DNA of 46,730 nt from an uncultured Thermomicrobiales bacterium (GCA_902806415.1 CADCWN010000149.1:1-46730); one strand, 5' to 3'. Shown: positions 16,186 to 25,286, counted from the first letter of the stretch. Numbers and translations: made by a program. Notes: generated by a model not told the origin, from the letters alone.

Positions 16186-17019
16186 TCACTCGCCCCGACG
16201 AAACGCCTCGGCCGCCGCGCCGAGCGTCGTGAATTGCACCCCCTCATGTCCCTTGAAATAGTCGATCAGCCGCTCCAGGAGGAGCATCCGGTGGCCGCGC
16301 CCGATCACTTGCGGGTGCATCGTCAGGGTGTAGACGCCGCCCGGCACGTCGCGGTACATGTAGTCGAACTCGCCGCGCCAAATCTCCTCGACCTTCGAGG
16401 GGGCGGAGAGGCCGGGGCTGACCCGGTTGGGGCGGCTGACATACTCGAAGTGCGGGAAGTCGTCGAGGATCCAACTCACCGGCATCTCGACCAGATCGAC
16501 CGACGGCCCGAACTCATACGGGCCGTCGCGATGGATCACGTCACCGACGCGGCACCAGTAGGGGGTGAAGTCCTGCCCCATCAGCGAGCTCTCGTAGCGG
16601 AAGCCGTATTCCAGCAAGAGTTCGATCGTGTGCGGGCTGTTGTCCCAGGCCGGCGAGCGATAGCCGGTCGGGCGCTGACCGACCACCCCCTCCAGGGCCA
16701 CCAACCCCCGTTCCAACACCGCCCGCTCCGCGTCCTTCGATTCGAGCGCGACCGGATTCTCGTGCAGATAGCCGTGATGCCCGATCTCGTGCCCCGCCGC
16801 CGCGATCGCCCGCACACTATCCGGGTAGGTGTCTGCCGTGTGGCCGGTGACGAAGAACGTCGCCGGGATGTCGTGGCGCGCCAGCAGGCGCAGAATCCGC
16901 TCGACCCCCACCGTGCCGAACTCCCCGCGCGAGATCATGCTCGGCGAGGTCGCGCCCATCGGCCCGATCCAGAGCGAGATCGCATCGAAATCGAACGTCA
17001 GGCAGACTGTTGCGCGCAT
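16186..17019 (-). CDS. Polysaccharide deacetylase family protein (HpPgdA/PuuE-like)
   Basis: NodB-homology hydrolase, 277 residues. Motif 1 TFDFD (residues 8-12), motif 2 HEIGHHGYLHE near 87-97 (metal-binding His pair), motif 3 region TGYRSPAWDNS near 125, and a C-terminal MHPQVIGRGHR carrying the late catalytic His. The wide first loop (SLWIGPMGATSPSMISRGEFG) is typical of the cytoplasmic PuuE allantoinase/HpPgdA branch rather than secreted chitin deacetylases, and no signal peptide is present. GGAGGG sits just before ATG 17019. Substrate unknown; an N-acyl or cyclic amide is as likely as peptidoglycan. Divergent from the enolase-superfamily gene. Confidence 0.85.
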   Translation of the reverse strand: MRATVCLTFDFDAISLWIGPMGATSPSMISRGEFGTVGVERILRLLARHDIPATFFVTGHTADTYPDSVRAIAAAGHEIGHHGYLHENPVALESKDAERAVLERGLVALEGVVGQRPTGYRSPAWDNSPHTIELLLEYGFRYESSLMGQDFTPYWCRVGDVIHRDGPYEFGPSVDLVEMPVSWILDDFPHFEYVSRPNRVSPGLSAPSKVEEIWRGEFDYMYRDVPGGVYTLTMHPQVIGRGHRMLLLERLIDYFKGHEGVQFTTLGAAAEAFRRGE

Positions 17020-17133
17020 CGTCCCTCCATGCTCACCGGTAATAATTACTACGCTCATCAGCCAGCAGCACCAGCCCTCCCGACCCATCATCGCACAACC
17101 GATGGTTCCCGAGTCCCCTCCCCTCCACACCCG

Positions 17134-17142
17134 TGGTACACT
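17134..17142 (+). promoter_or_regulatory. Extended -10 promoter of the enolase-superfamily gene
   Basis: TGGTACACT at 17134-17142, then CTGCGG. Leader of about 115 bases to the GTG start. Confidence 0.5.
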
Positions 17143-17265
17143 GCGGCCCTGGCACTCGGGTCGCGGGTTGGCGGTCAATGCGATCCACGCCGACCCCGCC
17201 CCGCAGGTCCCCGGCAGGGCCGTCGGGCACGCTACGTCGCTGATCAGGAGCGATAGGGAGGAACA

Positions 17266-18594
17266 GTGACAGGACAGGGACAGGGACAACATGCCACCGC
17301 GCGACCGGATGATCAGGTGCGCACCGCCTCGCGACCGAGCGAACTGCGGATCACCGACATGCGGACGGCGACGGTCGGCTGGAACAACTGGCACTTCACG
17401 ATCGTGCGGATCGACACCAATCAGGGGATCAGCGGCTACGGCGAGGTGCGCGACTTCGCCAGCAAGAATTATGCGCTGATGCTGAAGAGCCGCCTGCTCG
17501 GCGAGAATCCCTGCAATGTGGACAAACTCTTCCGCAAGATCAAGCAGTTCGGCGGGCATGGGCGGCAGGGCGGCGGCGTCTGCGGCGTCGAGATGGCGCT
17601 GATGGACCTGGCGGGCAAGGCGTATGGCGTGCCGGCCTACGTCCTCGCGGGCGGCAAGTTCCGCGACCGGGTCCGCATGTACTGCGACACCCCGAACGAG
17701 CTGACCGGGGAGGCGATGGGCAAGAAGCTGCAAGAGCGGATCGACCGCGGCTTCACCTGGCTGAAGATGGATGTCGGGGTGCAGCCGCTGATCGGGATCA
17801 AGGGCGCGCTCAGCTGGCCGCAGGGGATGCTACCGGGCGACCCAGGCGATCAGGTCGAGCGCCTCTTCAACACCACCCAGATCATGCACCCGTTCACCCA
17901 TGTGCGCCTGACCCCCAAGGGGATCGACCTGATCTGCGAGTACGTCGCGCAGGTCCGCGAGGTCGTCGGCGACGAGGTGCCGATCTCCGCCGACCACTTC
18001 GGCCATATCGGCCTCGACGACTGCATCCGGCTCGGGCAGGCCCTGGAGCCGTACAACCTCGCCTGGCTCGAAGACCTCGTCCCCTGGCAATTCACCGACA
18101 AGTGGGTCCAGTTGGAGCGGACGCTCCACACCCCCGTCTGCACCGGCGAGGACATTTATCTGCGGGAGAACTTCCGCCCGCTGCTGGAAGCGCGCGGCGT
18201 CAACGTCATCCACCCCGACCTCGCCACCAGCGGCGGGATCATGGAGACGAAGCGGATCGGCGATCTCGCGCAGGAGTATGGCGTCAGCATGGCCCTGCAC
18301 ATGGCCGGGACGCCGATCAGCACGATGGCGAGCGTCCATTGCGCCGCCGCGACCGAGAACTTCATCGCGCTGGAGCACCACTTCAGCGAGGTGCCATTCT
18401 GGGACAGCTTCATCGACGGGGTGCCGAAGCCGCTCATCCAGGAGGGCTACATCGCCGTGCCGGAGAAGCCGGGCCTCGGCTTCGAGATCAACGAGGAGGT
18501 GTTCAAGGAGCACCTGGTCGAGCACGACAAGGGCTTCTTCGAGCCGACCCCGGAATGGGACCGGGCCGGTAGCCACGACCGCCTCTGGTCCTAG
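17266..18594 (+). CDS. Enolase-superfamily dehydratase/isomerase (mandelate racemase group)
   Basis: 442 residues. An N-terminal capping domain (about 25-140) and a TIM barrel with the metal ligands of the superfamily: Asp243 (ISADHFG), Glu269 (AWLEDLVP), Glu295 (CTGEDIY). The second-strand motif reads K167-M-D169 instead of K-x-K, and the late-barrel base is His345 (MALHMAGTP), so a single-His acid sugar dehydratase type chemistry is likely; the substrate cannot be named. GTG start after AGGGAGGAACA. It is followed by pxpABC with a 214-base gap containing a repeat; whether they share a transcript is unclear. Confidence 0.87.
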   Translation: MTGQGQGQHATARPDDQVRTASRPSELRITDMRTATVGWNNWHFTIVRIDTNQGISGYGEVRDFASKNYALMLKSRLLGENPCNVDKLFRKIKQFGGHGRQGGGVCGVEMALMDLAGKAYGVPAYVLAGGKFRDRVRMYCDTPNELTGEAMGKKLQERIDRGFTWLKMDVGVQPLIGIKGALSWPQGMLPGDPGDQVERLFNTTQIMHPFTHVRLTPKGIDLICEYVAQVREVVGDEVPISADHFGHIGLDDCIRLGQALEPYNLAWLEDLVPWQFTDKWVQLERTLHTPVCTGEDIYLRENFRPLLEARGVNVIHPDLATSGGIMETKRIGDLAQEYGVSMALHMAGTPISTMASVHCAAATENFIALEHHFSEVPFWDSFIDGVPKPLIQEGYIAVPEKPGLGFEINEEVFKEHLVEHDKGFFEPTPEWDRAGSHDRLWS

Positions 18595-18649
18595 ACGCAG
18601 CGGTCCGCCGCCCAATCGCCTGTGGGGTTGTGGGGTGGGCGAATCCCTC

Positions 18650-18775
18650 CCCGCCCCCCCGTCGGCGACCCTCCCCTGAAAGGGAGGGTGAAGGGACGGT
18701 TTCCGAGCGTGCGAGTCCTCCCCTTCTCCCAGAATTGGGAGAGGGGGTGCCGCCGCAGCGGCGGGGGTGAGGGCC
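18650..18775. repeat. Dispersed two-hairpin repeat, copy 3 (inverted orientation)
   Basis: CCCTCCCCTGAAAGGGAGGG, then TTCTCCCAGAATTGGGAGA and GTGCCGCCGCAGCGGCGG. Order and orientation are reversed compared with the copies at 13862 and 36345. Confidence 0.7.
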
Positions 18776-18808
18776 ACATCCCCACCATTACAGGAGCACA
18801 CCCGAGCG

Positions 18809-19582
18809 ATGAACAGGGCGGTCGATCTCAACAGCGACATGGGCGAGAGCTTCGGGGCATACAGCCTCGGCCACGATGCGGCGTTGCTGGAGCAAGTCAG
18901 CTCCGCCAATATCGCCTGCGGCTTCCACGCCGGCGACCCGCAGGTGATGGCCCGCACCGTCGCCCTGGCGCGCGAGCGCGGGGTGGCGATCGGGGCGCAC
19001 CCCGGCTTCGCCGACCTCTACGGCTTCGGACGGCGCGATCTGCCGATCACCCCCGCCGAGGCCCGCAACGAGATGATCTATCAGGTCGCGGCGCTGGCGG
19101 GCTTCTGCCGCGCGGCGGGGGTGCCGCTCCAGCACGTCAAGATCCACGGCGCGCTCTACAATCGGATGGCGCGCGACGAGGCGCTGGCGCTGGCCGGGGC
19201 CGAGGCGGTGGCCGCGTTCGATCCCGCGCTGATCTTCGTCGGCCTGCCCGCCTCGGCGCACGAATGGGCCGCCGCGAAGGCCGGGCTCCGCTTCGCGCGC
19301 GAGGCATTCGCCGATCGCGCCTACAACGCCGATGGCACCCTCGCCGCGCGCAGCCTGCCGGGCGCGATCCTCACCGATCCCAGTATTGTGGGCCAGCGAG
19401 TGGTCGACATGGTCACCACCGGGCGGGTGACGGCGATCGACGGGACCGAGATCGCGCTGGCGATCGACACCCTCTGCCTGCACGGCGACACGCCGGGCGC
19501 GCCGCTGCTCGCGGCGGGCGTCCGCGAGGCGCTGCTCGGCGCGGGCGTGGCGATCCGCCCGCTGCAAGCGATCGTGCGCTAG
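18809..19582 (+). CDS. pxpA: 5-oxoprolinase subunit A (LamB/YcsF family)
   Basis: 257 residues. PxpA, B and C together hydrolyse 5-oxoproline (pyroglutamate) to glutamate with ATP. Family motifs: VDLNSDMGESFGAYSLG at the N-terminus, SSANIACGFHAGDPQVM, GAHPGFADLYGFGRR, HVKIHGALYNRMARD and DTLCLHGDTPGA near the C-terminus. ATG 18809 is chosen because the preceding in-frame codons have no family match; AGGAG lies 12 bases upstream. Only 3 bases separate it from pxpB. Confidence 0.94.
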   Translation: MNRAVDLNSDMGESFGAYSLGHDAALLEQVSSANIACGFHAGDPQVMARTVALARERGVAIGAHPGFADLYGFGRRDLPITPAEARNEMIYQVAALAGFCRAAGVPLQHVKIHGALYNRMARDEALALAGAEAVAAFDPALIFVGLPASAHEWAAAKAGLRFAREAFADRAYNADGTLAARSLPGAILTDPSIVGQRVVDMVTTGRVTAIDGTEIALAIDTLCLHGDTPGAPLLAAGVREALLGAGVAIRPLQAIVR

Positions 19583-19585
19583 GGC

Positions 19586-20359
19586 ATGGCAGAGCGTGAT
19601 TTGCGCGATTCGCTCCCAGGGACGCGCGAACCGGTGCTGTCACGCCCGCGCTATCGCCCGATGGGCGAAGGTGGGCTGCTGGTCGAGTTCGCCAATGCCA
19701 TCGATCCAGCGGTCAACCGCCAGGTCCGCGCGCTCCTCGCCGCGCTCGATGCCGCGCCGCCGACGGGCCTGCTCGATTTGATCCCGGCGTACCGCACGCT
19801 GCTCATCCTCCACGATCCGCTGCGCCTGGGTGCTGACGAGTTAGTCGGGTACCTGGACACGTTGCTCCCGAGCGCGGCCAGCGTCGCGCCACCGACGCGC
19901 ACCGTCACCATCCCGGTCATCTATGGCGGCGAGTTCGGGCCGGATCTCGACGCGGTCGCGACGCACACCGGCCTGCCCCCGGAGGAGGTGATCGTGCGGC
20001 ACAGCGCCGCCACCTATCTGGTCTACTTCATCGGCTTCTCGCCCGGCTACCCCTACCTGGGCGGCCTCGACCCGGCCCTGGCCACGCCGCGCCTCGCGCA
20101 GCCGCGCACGCGCGTAGCGGTGGGGTCGGTCGCCATCGGCGGGCAGCAGACCGGCATCTACCCGCAGGAGACGCCTGGCGGTTGGCAAATCATCGGGCGC
20201 ACCCCGCGCAAGCTCTACGATCCTTTGGCGAGCGATCCATTCCTTCTCCGGCCGGGCGACGAGGTGCGCCTGCGCCCGATCGGTGCCAACGAGTACGCCG
20301 CACTGGCGGGCGACAGCGCCGGGAGCCGGCAACCCGGCGATCGTTCGATAGAAGAGTGA
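19586..20359 (+). CDS. pxpB: 5-oxoprolinase subunit B (KipI/allophanate hydrolase subunit 1 family)
   Basis: 257 residues. Motifs of the family: the N-terminal RPMGEGGLLVEFANAI, IPVIYGGEFGPDL, HTGLPPEEVIVRHSAATYLVYFIGFSPGYPYLGGL and GGWQIIGRTPRKLYDP. Forms a complex with PxpC. Its stop overlaps the start of the next gene (TGATG at 20357-20361), so translation is probably coupled. A 15-residue polar tail follows the conserved domain. Confidence 0.93.
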   Translation: MAERDLRDSLPGTREPVLSRPRYRPMGEGGLLVEFANAIDPAVNRQVRALLAALDAAPPTGLLDLIPAYRTLLILHDPLRLGADELVGYLDTLLPSAASVAPPTRTVTIPVIYGGEFGPDLDAVATHTGLPPEEVIVRHSAATYLVYFIGFSPGYPYLGGLDPALATPRLAQPRTRVAVGSVAIGGQQTGIYPQETPGGWQIIGRTPRKLYDPLASDPFLLRPGDEVRLRPIGANEYAALAGDSAGSRQPGDRSIEE

Positions 20360-21882
20360 TGAGTGCGATGAACGAGCCGACCAACGGCGCGGCGCTGCTG
20401 GTGCGCGCGCCCGGCCTGATGACCACGGTGCAGGATCTCGGACGACCCGGTCACGGGCGCTACGGCGTGTCGATCGGCGGTGCGCTGGACGAGGGGGCGC
20501 TGCGCTGGGCCAATTTGCTGGTCGACAACCCGCCCGAGGCGGCGGCGTTGGAGATCACCCTGCTCGGCCCAACCCTCACCGTCGCGGGCGACCGACCAAT
20601 CGTCGCCGCACTCACCGGGGCCGACTGCGCGGCCACGTTGAACGGCACGCCGGTCGCGCCGTGGCGCTCGTTTCGCTGCGATCCGGGCGATACCCTCACG
20701 CTCGGCGGGTGCACCCTGGGTGCGCGCGCCTACCTCGCCCTCGGCGGCGGGATCGCCGTCCCGCTCGCCCTCGGCAGCCGCAGCACCGACCTGATCGGGC
20801 GACTGGGCGGCGTCGAGGGGCGGGCGTTGCGCGCGGGCGACCGCGTCCCGCTCGACCCACCGGCGGAATTGCCGCCCTTGTACGCAGTACCCCCCAGGGA
20901 GATTCCGCAATACGGGGAGGAGTACACCGCCCGCGTGATCTTAGGGCCGCAGGACGAGCGGATCACCCCCGAATCGCTCACGGCATTCCTTTCTGCACCA
21001 TACACGGTCGGCCACGAGAGCGATCGGATGGGTGCGCGGCTGAGCGGCCCGCCGCTCGCCTTTCGCGCCGACTCGCCCGGCGCGGACATCCTCTCGGAGG
21101 GGATCGCCACCGGCGCAATCCAGGTGCCTGCGGGCGGGCAGCCGATCGTCCTGCTCGCGGGCCACCAGACGACCGGCGGCTACGCCAAGATCGCAACCGT
21201 GATCGCGGTCGATCTGTGGCAACTGGGGCAGGCTCGACCCGGCGATACCGTCTCCTTCCGCGCCGTCACGATCACCGAGGCGCGCGAGGCGTTGCGACAG
21301 TCCCGCGCGGCCAGCGATCCGGGCGCGCTCGTATCACTCATGACGGGGAAGACGCCGATGAGCGATCAACAATCCGCCACTACAATGAACTTGGAGGGTG
21401 GGGAAACCTTCGCCGCCGAACTCAGCGCGGCGGAGCACACCGACTGGCATCCTGCCGCGATCGAGGCGCTGCTGACGCGCGCGGCGGCGACCGACGTCCG
21501 CACCCTCACGCTGGAAACACCTGGATTTCGACTCCACCTGCGGCGAGGTGGTGCGGATGCGACGGCTACGGACAGCGCCACAGCAACAACCGTCATGGAG
21601 AGCGGGGCGACACTTCCCCCGCCGGATCTCTCGGGGGCGACGATCACCGCGCCGGTGCTGGGGATCTTCTACCGCGCCGCCAAGCCCGATCAGCCGCCGC
21701 TGGTCGAGGTGGGCACCCGGATCGAGGCGGGCCAGGTCGTCGGATTGATCGAGGTGATGAAGACGTTCCACGAGGTGACGGCCGAGACTTCAGGGCGTAT
21801 CACCGCCGCGCTCGTGGAGAACGGCGCGTCGGTCCAGTACGGTCAGACGCTGTTCACCATCAGCCGAGAAGGACTCGATTAG
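20359..21882 (+). CDS. pxpC: PxpC-biotinyl carrier protein fusion
   Basis: 507 residues in two parts. Residues 10-325 are PxpC/KipA (carboxyltransferase subdomain C/D family): PGLMTTVQDLGRPGHGRYGVSIGGALD, LALGGGIAVPLALGSRSTD, SDRMGARLSGPPL, GAIQVPAGGQPIVLLAGHQTTGGYAKIA. Residues 345-507 resemble AccB: an N-terminal segment ending RTLTLETPGFRLHLRRGG, a Thr/Ala linker, and a biotinyl domain with the lysine motif EVMKTFHEV and ITAALVENGASVQYGQTLFTI. An in-frame ATG at 21358 marks the junction, so a separate carrier could also be made. No biotin carboxylase gene is adjacent. Confidence 0.9.
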   Translation: MSAMNEPTNGAALLVRAPGLMTTVQDLGRPGHGRYGVSIGGALDEGALRWANLLVDNPPEAAALEITLLGPTLTVAGDRPIVAALTGADCAATLNGTPVAPWRSFRCDPGDTLTLGGCTLGARAYLALGGGIAVPLALGSRSTDLIGRLGGVEGRALRAGDRVPLDPPAELPPLYAVPPREIPQYGEEYTARVILGPQDERITPESLTAFLSAPYTVGHESDRMGARLSGPPLAFRADSPGADILSEGIATGAIQVPAGGQPIVLLAGHQTTGGYAKIATVIAVDLWQLGQARPGDTVSFRAVTITEAREALRQSRAASDPGALVSLMTGKTPMSDQQSATTMNLEGGETFAAELSAAEHTDWHPAAIEALLTRAAATDVRTLTLETPGFRLHLRRGGADATATDSATATTVMESGATLPPPDLSGATITAPVLGIFYRAAKPDQPPLVEVGTRIEAGQVVGLIEVMKTFHEVTAETSGRITAALVENGASVQYGQTLFTISREGLD

Positions 21883-22069
21883 GCCACGGGATGGGCAGCG
21901 ATATATTCCCCGCACCCCACCCACCGCCGGGGATATGTCGCACTCCCCGCACGACTGGAGTTGAGGGTAAGCCCGACGAGGCGATCGCCGCGCGCCACGC
22001 CGAGGGGCGCAACTGGCTCGGCGGATAGCTCGGGGCGCACACAGGCGGGGCAGCGGGGAGGATGCACGG

Positions 22070-22951
22070 TTGACCACGCCGGCGATCCTGGCCGACATCC
22101 ACGGCAATCTGCCCGCCCTCGAAGCGGTGCTCGCCGATCTCGCCGGAAGGCCGGTCGATCGGGTCATCGTGGCGGGCGACCTGATCAACTGGGGGCCGTT
22201 CTCCGCGCGGGTCGTCGAGCGCGTCCTGGCCGAAGGATGGGACGTGATCCGGGGCAATCACGAGTTGGTGCTGCTCGATTACGGCACGCCGCGCGCCCCC
22301 GCCGCGTGGGATGATCTCGGGGCGTTCCCGATCCCGCGCTGGTTGCATCGGCAAATGCCCGAGCGCCTTCGCGCGCGCATAGCCCTCTGGCCGGATACCC
22401 TGACCGTGCGCGCACCGGATGGCCCACCCCTGCGCGTCGTCCACGGCTCGCCGCGCGATCACGCGGAGCCGATCTATCCCGGCACCGACGAGCAGTCGCT
22501 GACACCGATCCTCGCCGGGATCGCAGAACTGACGATCGTGGCCGCGCACACCCACCTGCCGATGAACGAGCGGATCGGACCCTGGCATATCCTCAATCCC
22601 GGTTCGGTCGGGATGGGGCTCGATGGCACCTTCACCGCCCGGTATCTGCTCCTGGAGAGCACCAGTGACGGGTGGCGAGGGGAACTGCGCCAGATTCTCT
22701 ACGATCGCGCCCCGATCTTCGCCGAGTTCGCGCGCCTCGGCTTCGAGGAAGAGTGCGGGCTGATCGGTCGGCTGGTCGTTGAGGAGTTCCGCGTGGCGCG
22801 CCCGCGGATCGCCCCGTTCCTCCACTGGCGACAATCGGTCAGCACGGCGGCACCGTTCACCCTCGAAACACTCGCCAGCTTCCGGGCCGTTGACCCCGAG
22901 GCGTTCATGCCCCGCGACCATCGCCTTCCACGACCACAGGGCGCACCATAG
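22070..22951 (+). CDS. Calcineurin-like metallophosphoesterase
   Basis: 293 residues, cytoplasmic. Dinuclear metal site motifs: ADIHGNLPALEAV (D-x-H), VAGDLINWGP (GD), RGNHE, VVHGSP, AAHTHLP (H-x-H) and LNPGSVGMG. This is the YfcE/ApaH-like small phosphodiesterase type. TTG 22070 follows GGGGAGG by 8 bases and gives the expected N-terminus. A C-terminal region of about 70 residues beyond the fold (EECGLIGRLVVEEF...) has no recognised motif. Substrate unknown. Confidence 0.86.
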   Translation: MTTPAILADIHGNLPALEAVLADLAGRPVDRVIVAGDLINWGPFSARVVERVLAEGWDVIRGNHELVLLDYGTPRAPAAWDDLGAFPIPRWLHRQMPERLRARIALWPDTLTVRAPDGPPLRVVHGSPRDHAEPIYPGTDEQSLTPILAGIAELTIVAAHTHLPMNERIGPWHILNPGSVGMGLDGTFTARYLLLESTSDGWRGELRQILYDRAPIFAEFARLGFEEECGLIGRLVVEEFRVARPRIAPFLHWRQSVSTAAPFTLETLASFRAVDPEAFMPRDHRLPRPQGAP

Positions 22952-23085
22952 ACCCGTCCGTCAGCCTGCGCTGTATCGCGCCTCGCGAGACTTACCCCGG
23001 AGGTAATCGCCTTGCGCCACCTCGACCGCTACCCTGGAGCGTGGCCCCGAATGGTCGGGGGCGAGAGTCGAAGAAGGAGGGCAGC

Positions 23086-23475
23086 ATGAGCGGCACCACG
23101 GGAACGATTGCGATCGCGGAGACTGTTGAGGGGTACTTCGCGGGGTGGAACGAGACCGATCCGCAACGGCAACGGGAGATTATCGGCGCGACCTGGGCAG
23201 CGGGCGCGAGTTACGTCGATCCGCTCTTCGCCGCCGTCGGTCACGACGCCCTGGAGGCGATGGTCGTCGCCGTCCATGAGCGCTTCCCCGGCTACCACTT
23301 TCGGCTGACCGGGGCGATCGACGCCCACCACGATCGGGCGCGGTGGGGCTGGGAGCTCGCCGGGCCGGACGGCGAGCCGCCGGTCGCGGTCGGCGTCGAC
23401 TTCGCCACCCTCGCGCCGGATGGCCGACTGTGCGACGTCACCGGCTTCTTCGCCCAACCGGGCAACGACGACTGA
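23086..23475 (+). CDS. SnoaL-like/NTF2-fold protein
   Basis: 129 residues. Begins with a helix (IAETVEGYFAGWNETDPQRQREIIGATWAAGASYVDP) and continues with strands FRLTGAIDAHHDRARWGWELAG and GVDFATLAPDGRLCDVTGFF, the pattern of the SnoaL-like branch of the NTF2 superfamily. Members are polyketide cyclases, isomerases or unknown stress proteins, so no function can be assigned. AAGGAGGGCAGC precedes ATG 23086, which is preferred over the upstream in-frame ATG at 23041. Followed by a terminator-like hairpin. Confidence 0.78.
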   Translation: MSGTTGTIAIAETVEGYFAGWNETDPQRQREIIGATWAAGASYVDPLFAAVGHDALEAMVVAVHERFPGYHFRLTGAIDAHHDRARWGWELAGPDGEPPVAVGVDFATLAPDGRLCDVTGFFAQPGNDD

Positions 23476-23502
23476 AGCCACGGTCCACGGTCATATACCG
23501 CG

Positions 23503-23540
23503 CGCCCCGTACCATCAGGGTGCGGGGCGCTCAGTTCTTT
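23503..23540 (+). terminator. Hairpin after the SnoaL-like gene
   Basis: GCGCCCCG (23503-23510) pairs with CGGGGCGC (23523-23530), followed by TCAGTTCTTT. Moderate intrinsic terminator. Confidence 0.6.
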
Positions 23541-23689
23541 CGGTGCGTGCCGCGATGGGCTAGCCATTCGTACCGTACTTCTGCACGCGCGATTTCGGGA
23601 TTGTTGGGGGATAGTCGCCCGGAGGAAATCGGGCTACATTAATTGCAGCGTACTCGCTGTACGCCGCCGGAAGTACCGTGGGAGACGCG

Positions 23690-24268
23690 ATGCCACCCGA
23701 AATAGGCCCACTCAGTCTCACTTTTGAAGATCGGCTCCGCGCGCTCGGCTGGTTCGTCGATCGGCGCGAACTCCACAGCGTCAGCGTGACGATCGACCAG
23801 AACGCGGTCACCCTCGCGGCTCGGAAACGGGGCGATGAGAGCGTGGACAAGATCGAGGTCCGGTTGAGCGAGGCGGAGATGGCACTCCTCTGCCGCGATG
23901 CGCGCCGTCGTCGCGGCAATGGGCTCGCCCGCGCGGGCGGGCGGCCCTCGCGCCTCAACGCCCTGCGACAGGGGCAACGGCGCAACCTGCCACTCTCCCG
24001 GTGGGTCGATGAGACCCAGGTTCTTTCTTATCAAGAACTCCTGCGCGCCATCGGCTTCGATCTCGACCGTTGGAAGGCGCGCTCGTTCCGCCTGGACGAA
24101 TTCGAGAGCGGGATCATCTTGCGCGTGGACACCGCGAACGGCGGTCTGGGGGTGCAGCAGGTTATCCCCCTTTCGAAGGAAGAGTTGCGCACCCGGATCG
24201 CCCACTCGATTCGTCGCCGTGGGCATCAACGACCAGCGAGCACCATCCCCGCCACCGCCACCGCCTAA
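23690..24268 (+). CDS. Hypothetical protein with two tandem 67-residue repeats
   Basis: 192 residues, no recognised family. Residues 10-76 (LTFEDRLRALGWFVDRREL... to RRRRG) and 112-178 (LSYQELLRAIGFDLDRWKA... to RRRG) have equal length and align without gaps, with about a quarter identical residues and matching hydrophobic pattern (L..LRA.G..D, then VTL/IILRV, V.LS..E, RRRG). They are joined by a basic linker (RPSRLNALRQGQRRN). Each half looks like alpha-beta-alpha, possibly nucleic-acid binding given the basic ends. ATG 23690 is preferred for its GGGAG; GTG 23678 is possible. A strong terminator follows. Confidence 0.65.
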   Translation: MPPEIGPLSLTFEDRLRALGWFVDRRELHSVSVTIDQNAVTLAARKRGDESVDKIEVRLSEAEMALLCRDARRRRGNGLARAGGRPSRLNALRQGQRRNLPLSRWVDETQVLSYQELLRAIGFDLDRWKARSFRLDEFESGIILRVDTANGGLGVQQVIPLSKEELRTRIAHSIRRRGHQRPASTIPATATA

Positions 24269-24286
24269 GGTTGCCTCCCGCGCGAG

Positions 24287-24311
24287 ACCCCGGCCAATGG
24301 CCGGGGTTTTT
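24287..24311 (+). terminator. Intrinsic terminator
   Basis: CCCCGGCC (24288-24295), loop AAT, GGCCGGGG (24299-24306), TTTTT (24307-24311). Textbook form, 20 bases past the tandem-domain gene. Confidence 0.95.
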
Positions 24312-24358
24312 CCACTACACCGGGCCAACGTCATGCGCGTACCGCGCGCGTGGTGCCG

Positions 24359-24367
24359 TGGTACACT
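24359..24367 (+). promoter_or_regulatory. Extended -10 promoter of the F420-type oxidoreductase
   Basis: TGGTACACT at 24359-24367, followed by GCCGG; identical core to the one at 17134. About 65 bases before the start codon. No -35 consensus. Confidence 0.5.
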
Positions 24368-24431
24368 GCCGGGCGGAAGCAACCTTCCGTCTCCGTGAGC
24401 GTGCAGGACAGTAGTCAGTGGAGGTGCCGCC

Positions 24432-25286
24432 ATGAAGCCGCTCCGCTTCGGGATCAAGACCGCCCCGCAGCACACCACCTACGGGGAGATGCTCGCCCTG
24501 TGGGAGGAGGCGGACAATATCCCGGCGATCGAGCACGCCTGGCTCTTCGACCACTACGCGCCGATTCACAGCGACGTGGATGGCCCCTGCCTGGAGGGGT
24601 GGACCACACTCGCCGCCTTCGCCGCGCGCACGAAGCGCCTGCGGCTCGGGCTGATGGTCACCGGCAATACCTATCGGCACCCCGCCGTCCTGACCAAGAT
24701 CGCGATCACGACCGACATCATCTCGGGCGGGCGGCTCGACTTCGGCATCGGGGCCGGGTGGAATGAATACGAGCATAGCTCGATGGGGATCCCCCTCTAC
24801 GCGCCGGGCGAGCGGATTCGCCGCCTCGACGAAGCCTGCGAGATCTACAAGCGCCTCTGCACCGAGCACCTGACCACCTTCGACGGGCGCTACTACCAGC
24901 TCAAGGAGGCGCGCTCGGAGCCGAAGCCAACCCAGCGCCCCTACCCACCGATCACGATCGGCGGCAGCGGCGAGCAGTTGACGCTGCGCGTCGTCGCCAA
25001 GCACGCCGATATCTGGAACTTCGCCGGTGGCTCGGTCGAGACATTCCAGCACAAGGATCGCGTCCTGCGCGAGCATTGCGCGGTGGTCGGCCGCGACCCC
25101 GAGGCGATCGAGCGGTCGATCCAGACTGCGGTCAACTACGACGATCTGGACGCGACCGTCGCGACGGTACAGAGCTTCGTCGATGTCGGCGCGACCCACC
25201 TCATCTTGAACTTGCGCCCGCCGTTCCCCGCCGGGATCGTGACCCGCCTGGCCGAGGAGGTTATCCCCCGGATCAAGCAGGGTTGA
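24432..25286 (+). CDS. Luciferase-like (LLM) F420/FMN-dependent oxidoreductase
   Basis: 284 residues, TIM-barrel flavin monooxygenase superfamily. Motifs: LRFGIKTAPQHTTYGEMLALWEEAD, FDHYAPIHSDVDGPCLEGWTTLAAFAARTKRLRLGLMVTGNTYRHPAVLTKIAITTDIISGGRLDFGIGAGWNEYEH, and PPITIGGSGEQLTLRVVAKHADIWNF, all typical of the F420-dependent branch common in actinobacteria and Chloroflexota. Cofactor F420 is inferred from the subfamily; FMN cannot be excluded. Ribosome binding site GGAGG, 7 bases before ATG. Substrate unknown. Confidence 0.87.
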   Translation: MKPLRFGIKTAPQHTTYGEMLALWEEADNIPAIEHAWLFDHYAPIHSDVDGPCLEGWTTLAAFAARTKRLRLGLMVTGNTYRHPAVLTKIAITTDIISGGRLDFGIGAGWNEYEHSSMGIPLYAPGERIRRLDEACEIYKRLCTEHLTTFDGRYYQLKEARSEPKPTQRPYPPITIGGSGEQLTLRVVAKHADIWNFAGGSVETFQHKDRVLREHCAVVGRDPEAIERSIQTAVNYDDLDATVATVQSFVDVGATHLILNLRPPFPAGIVTRLAEEVIPRIKQG

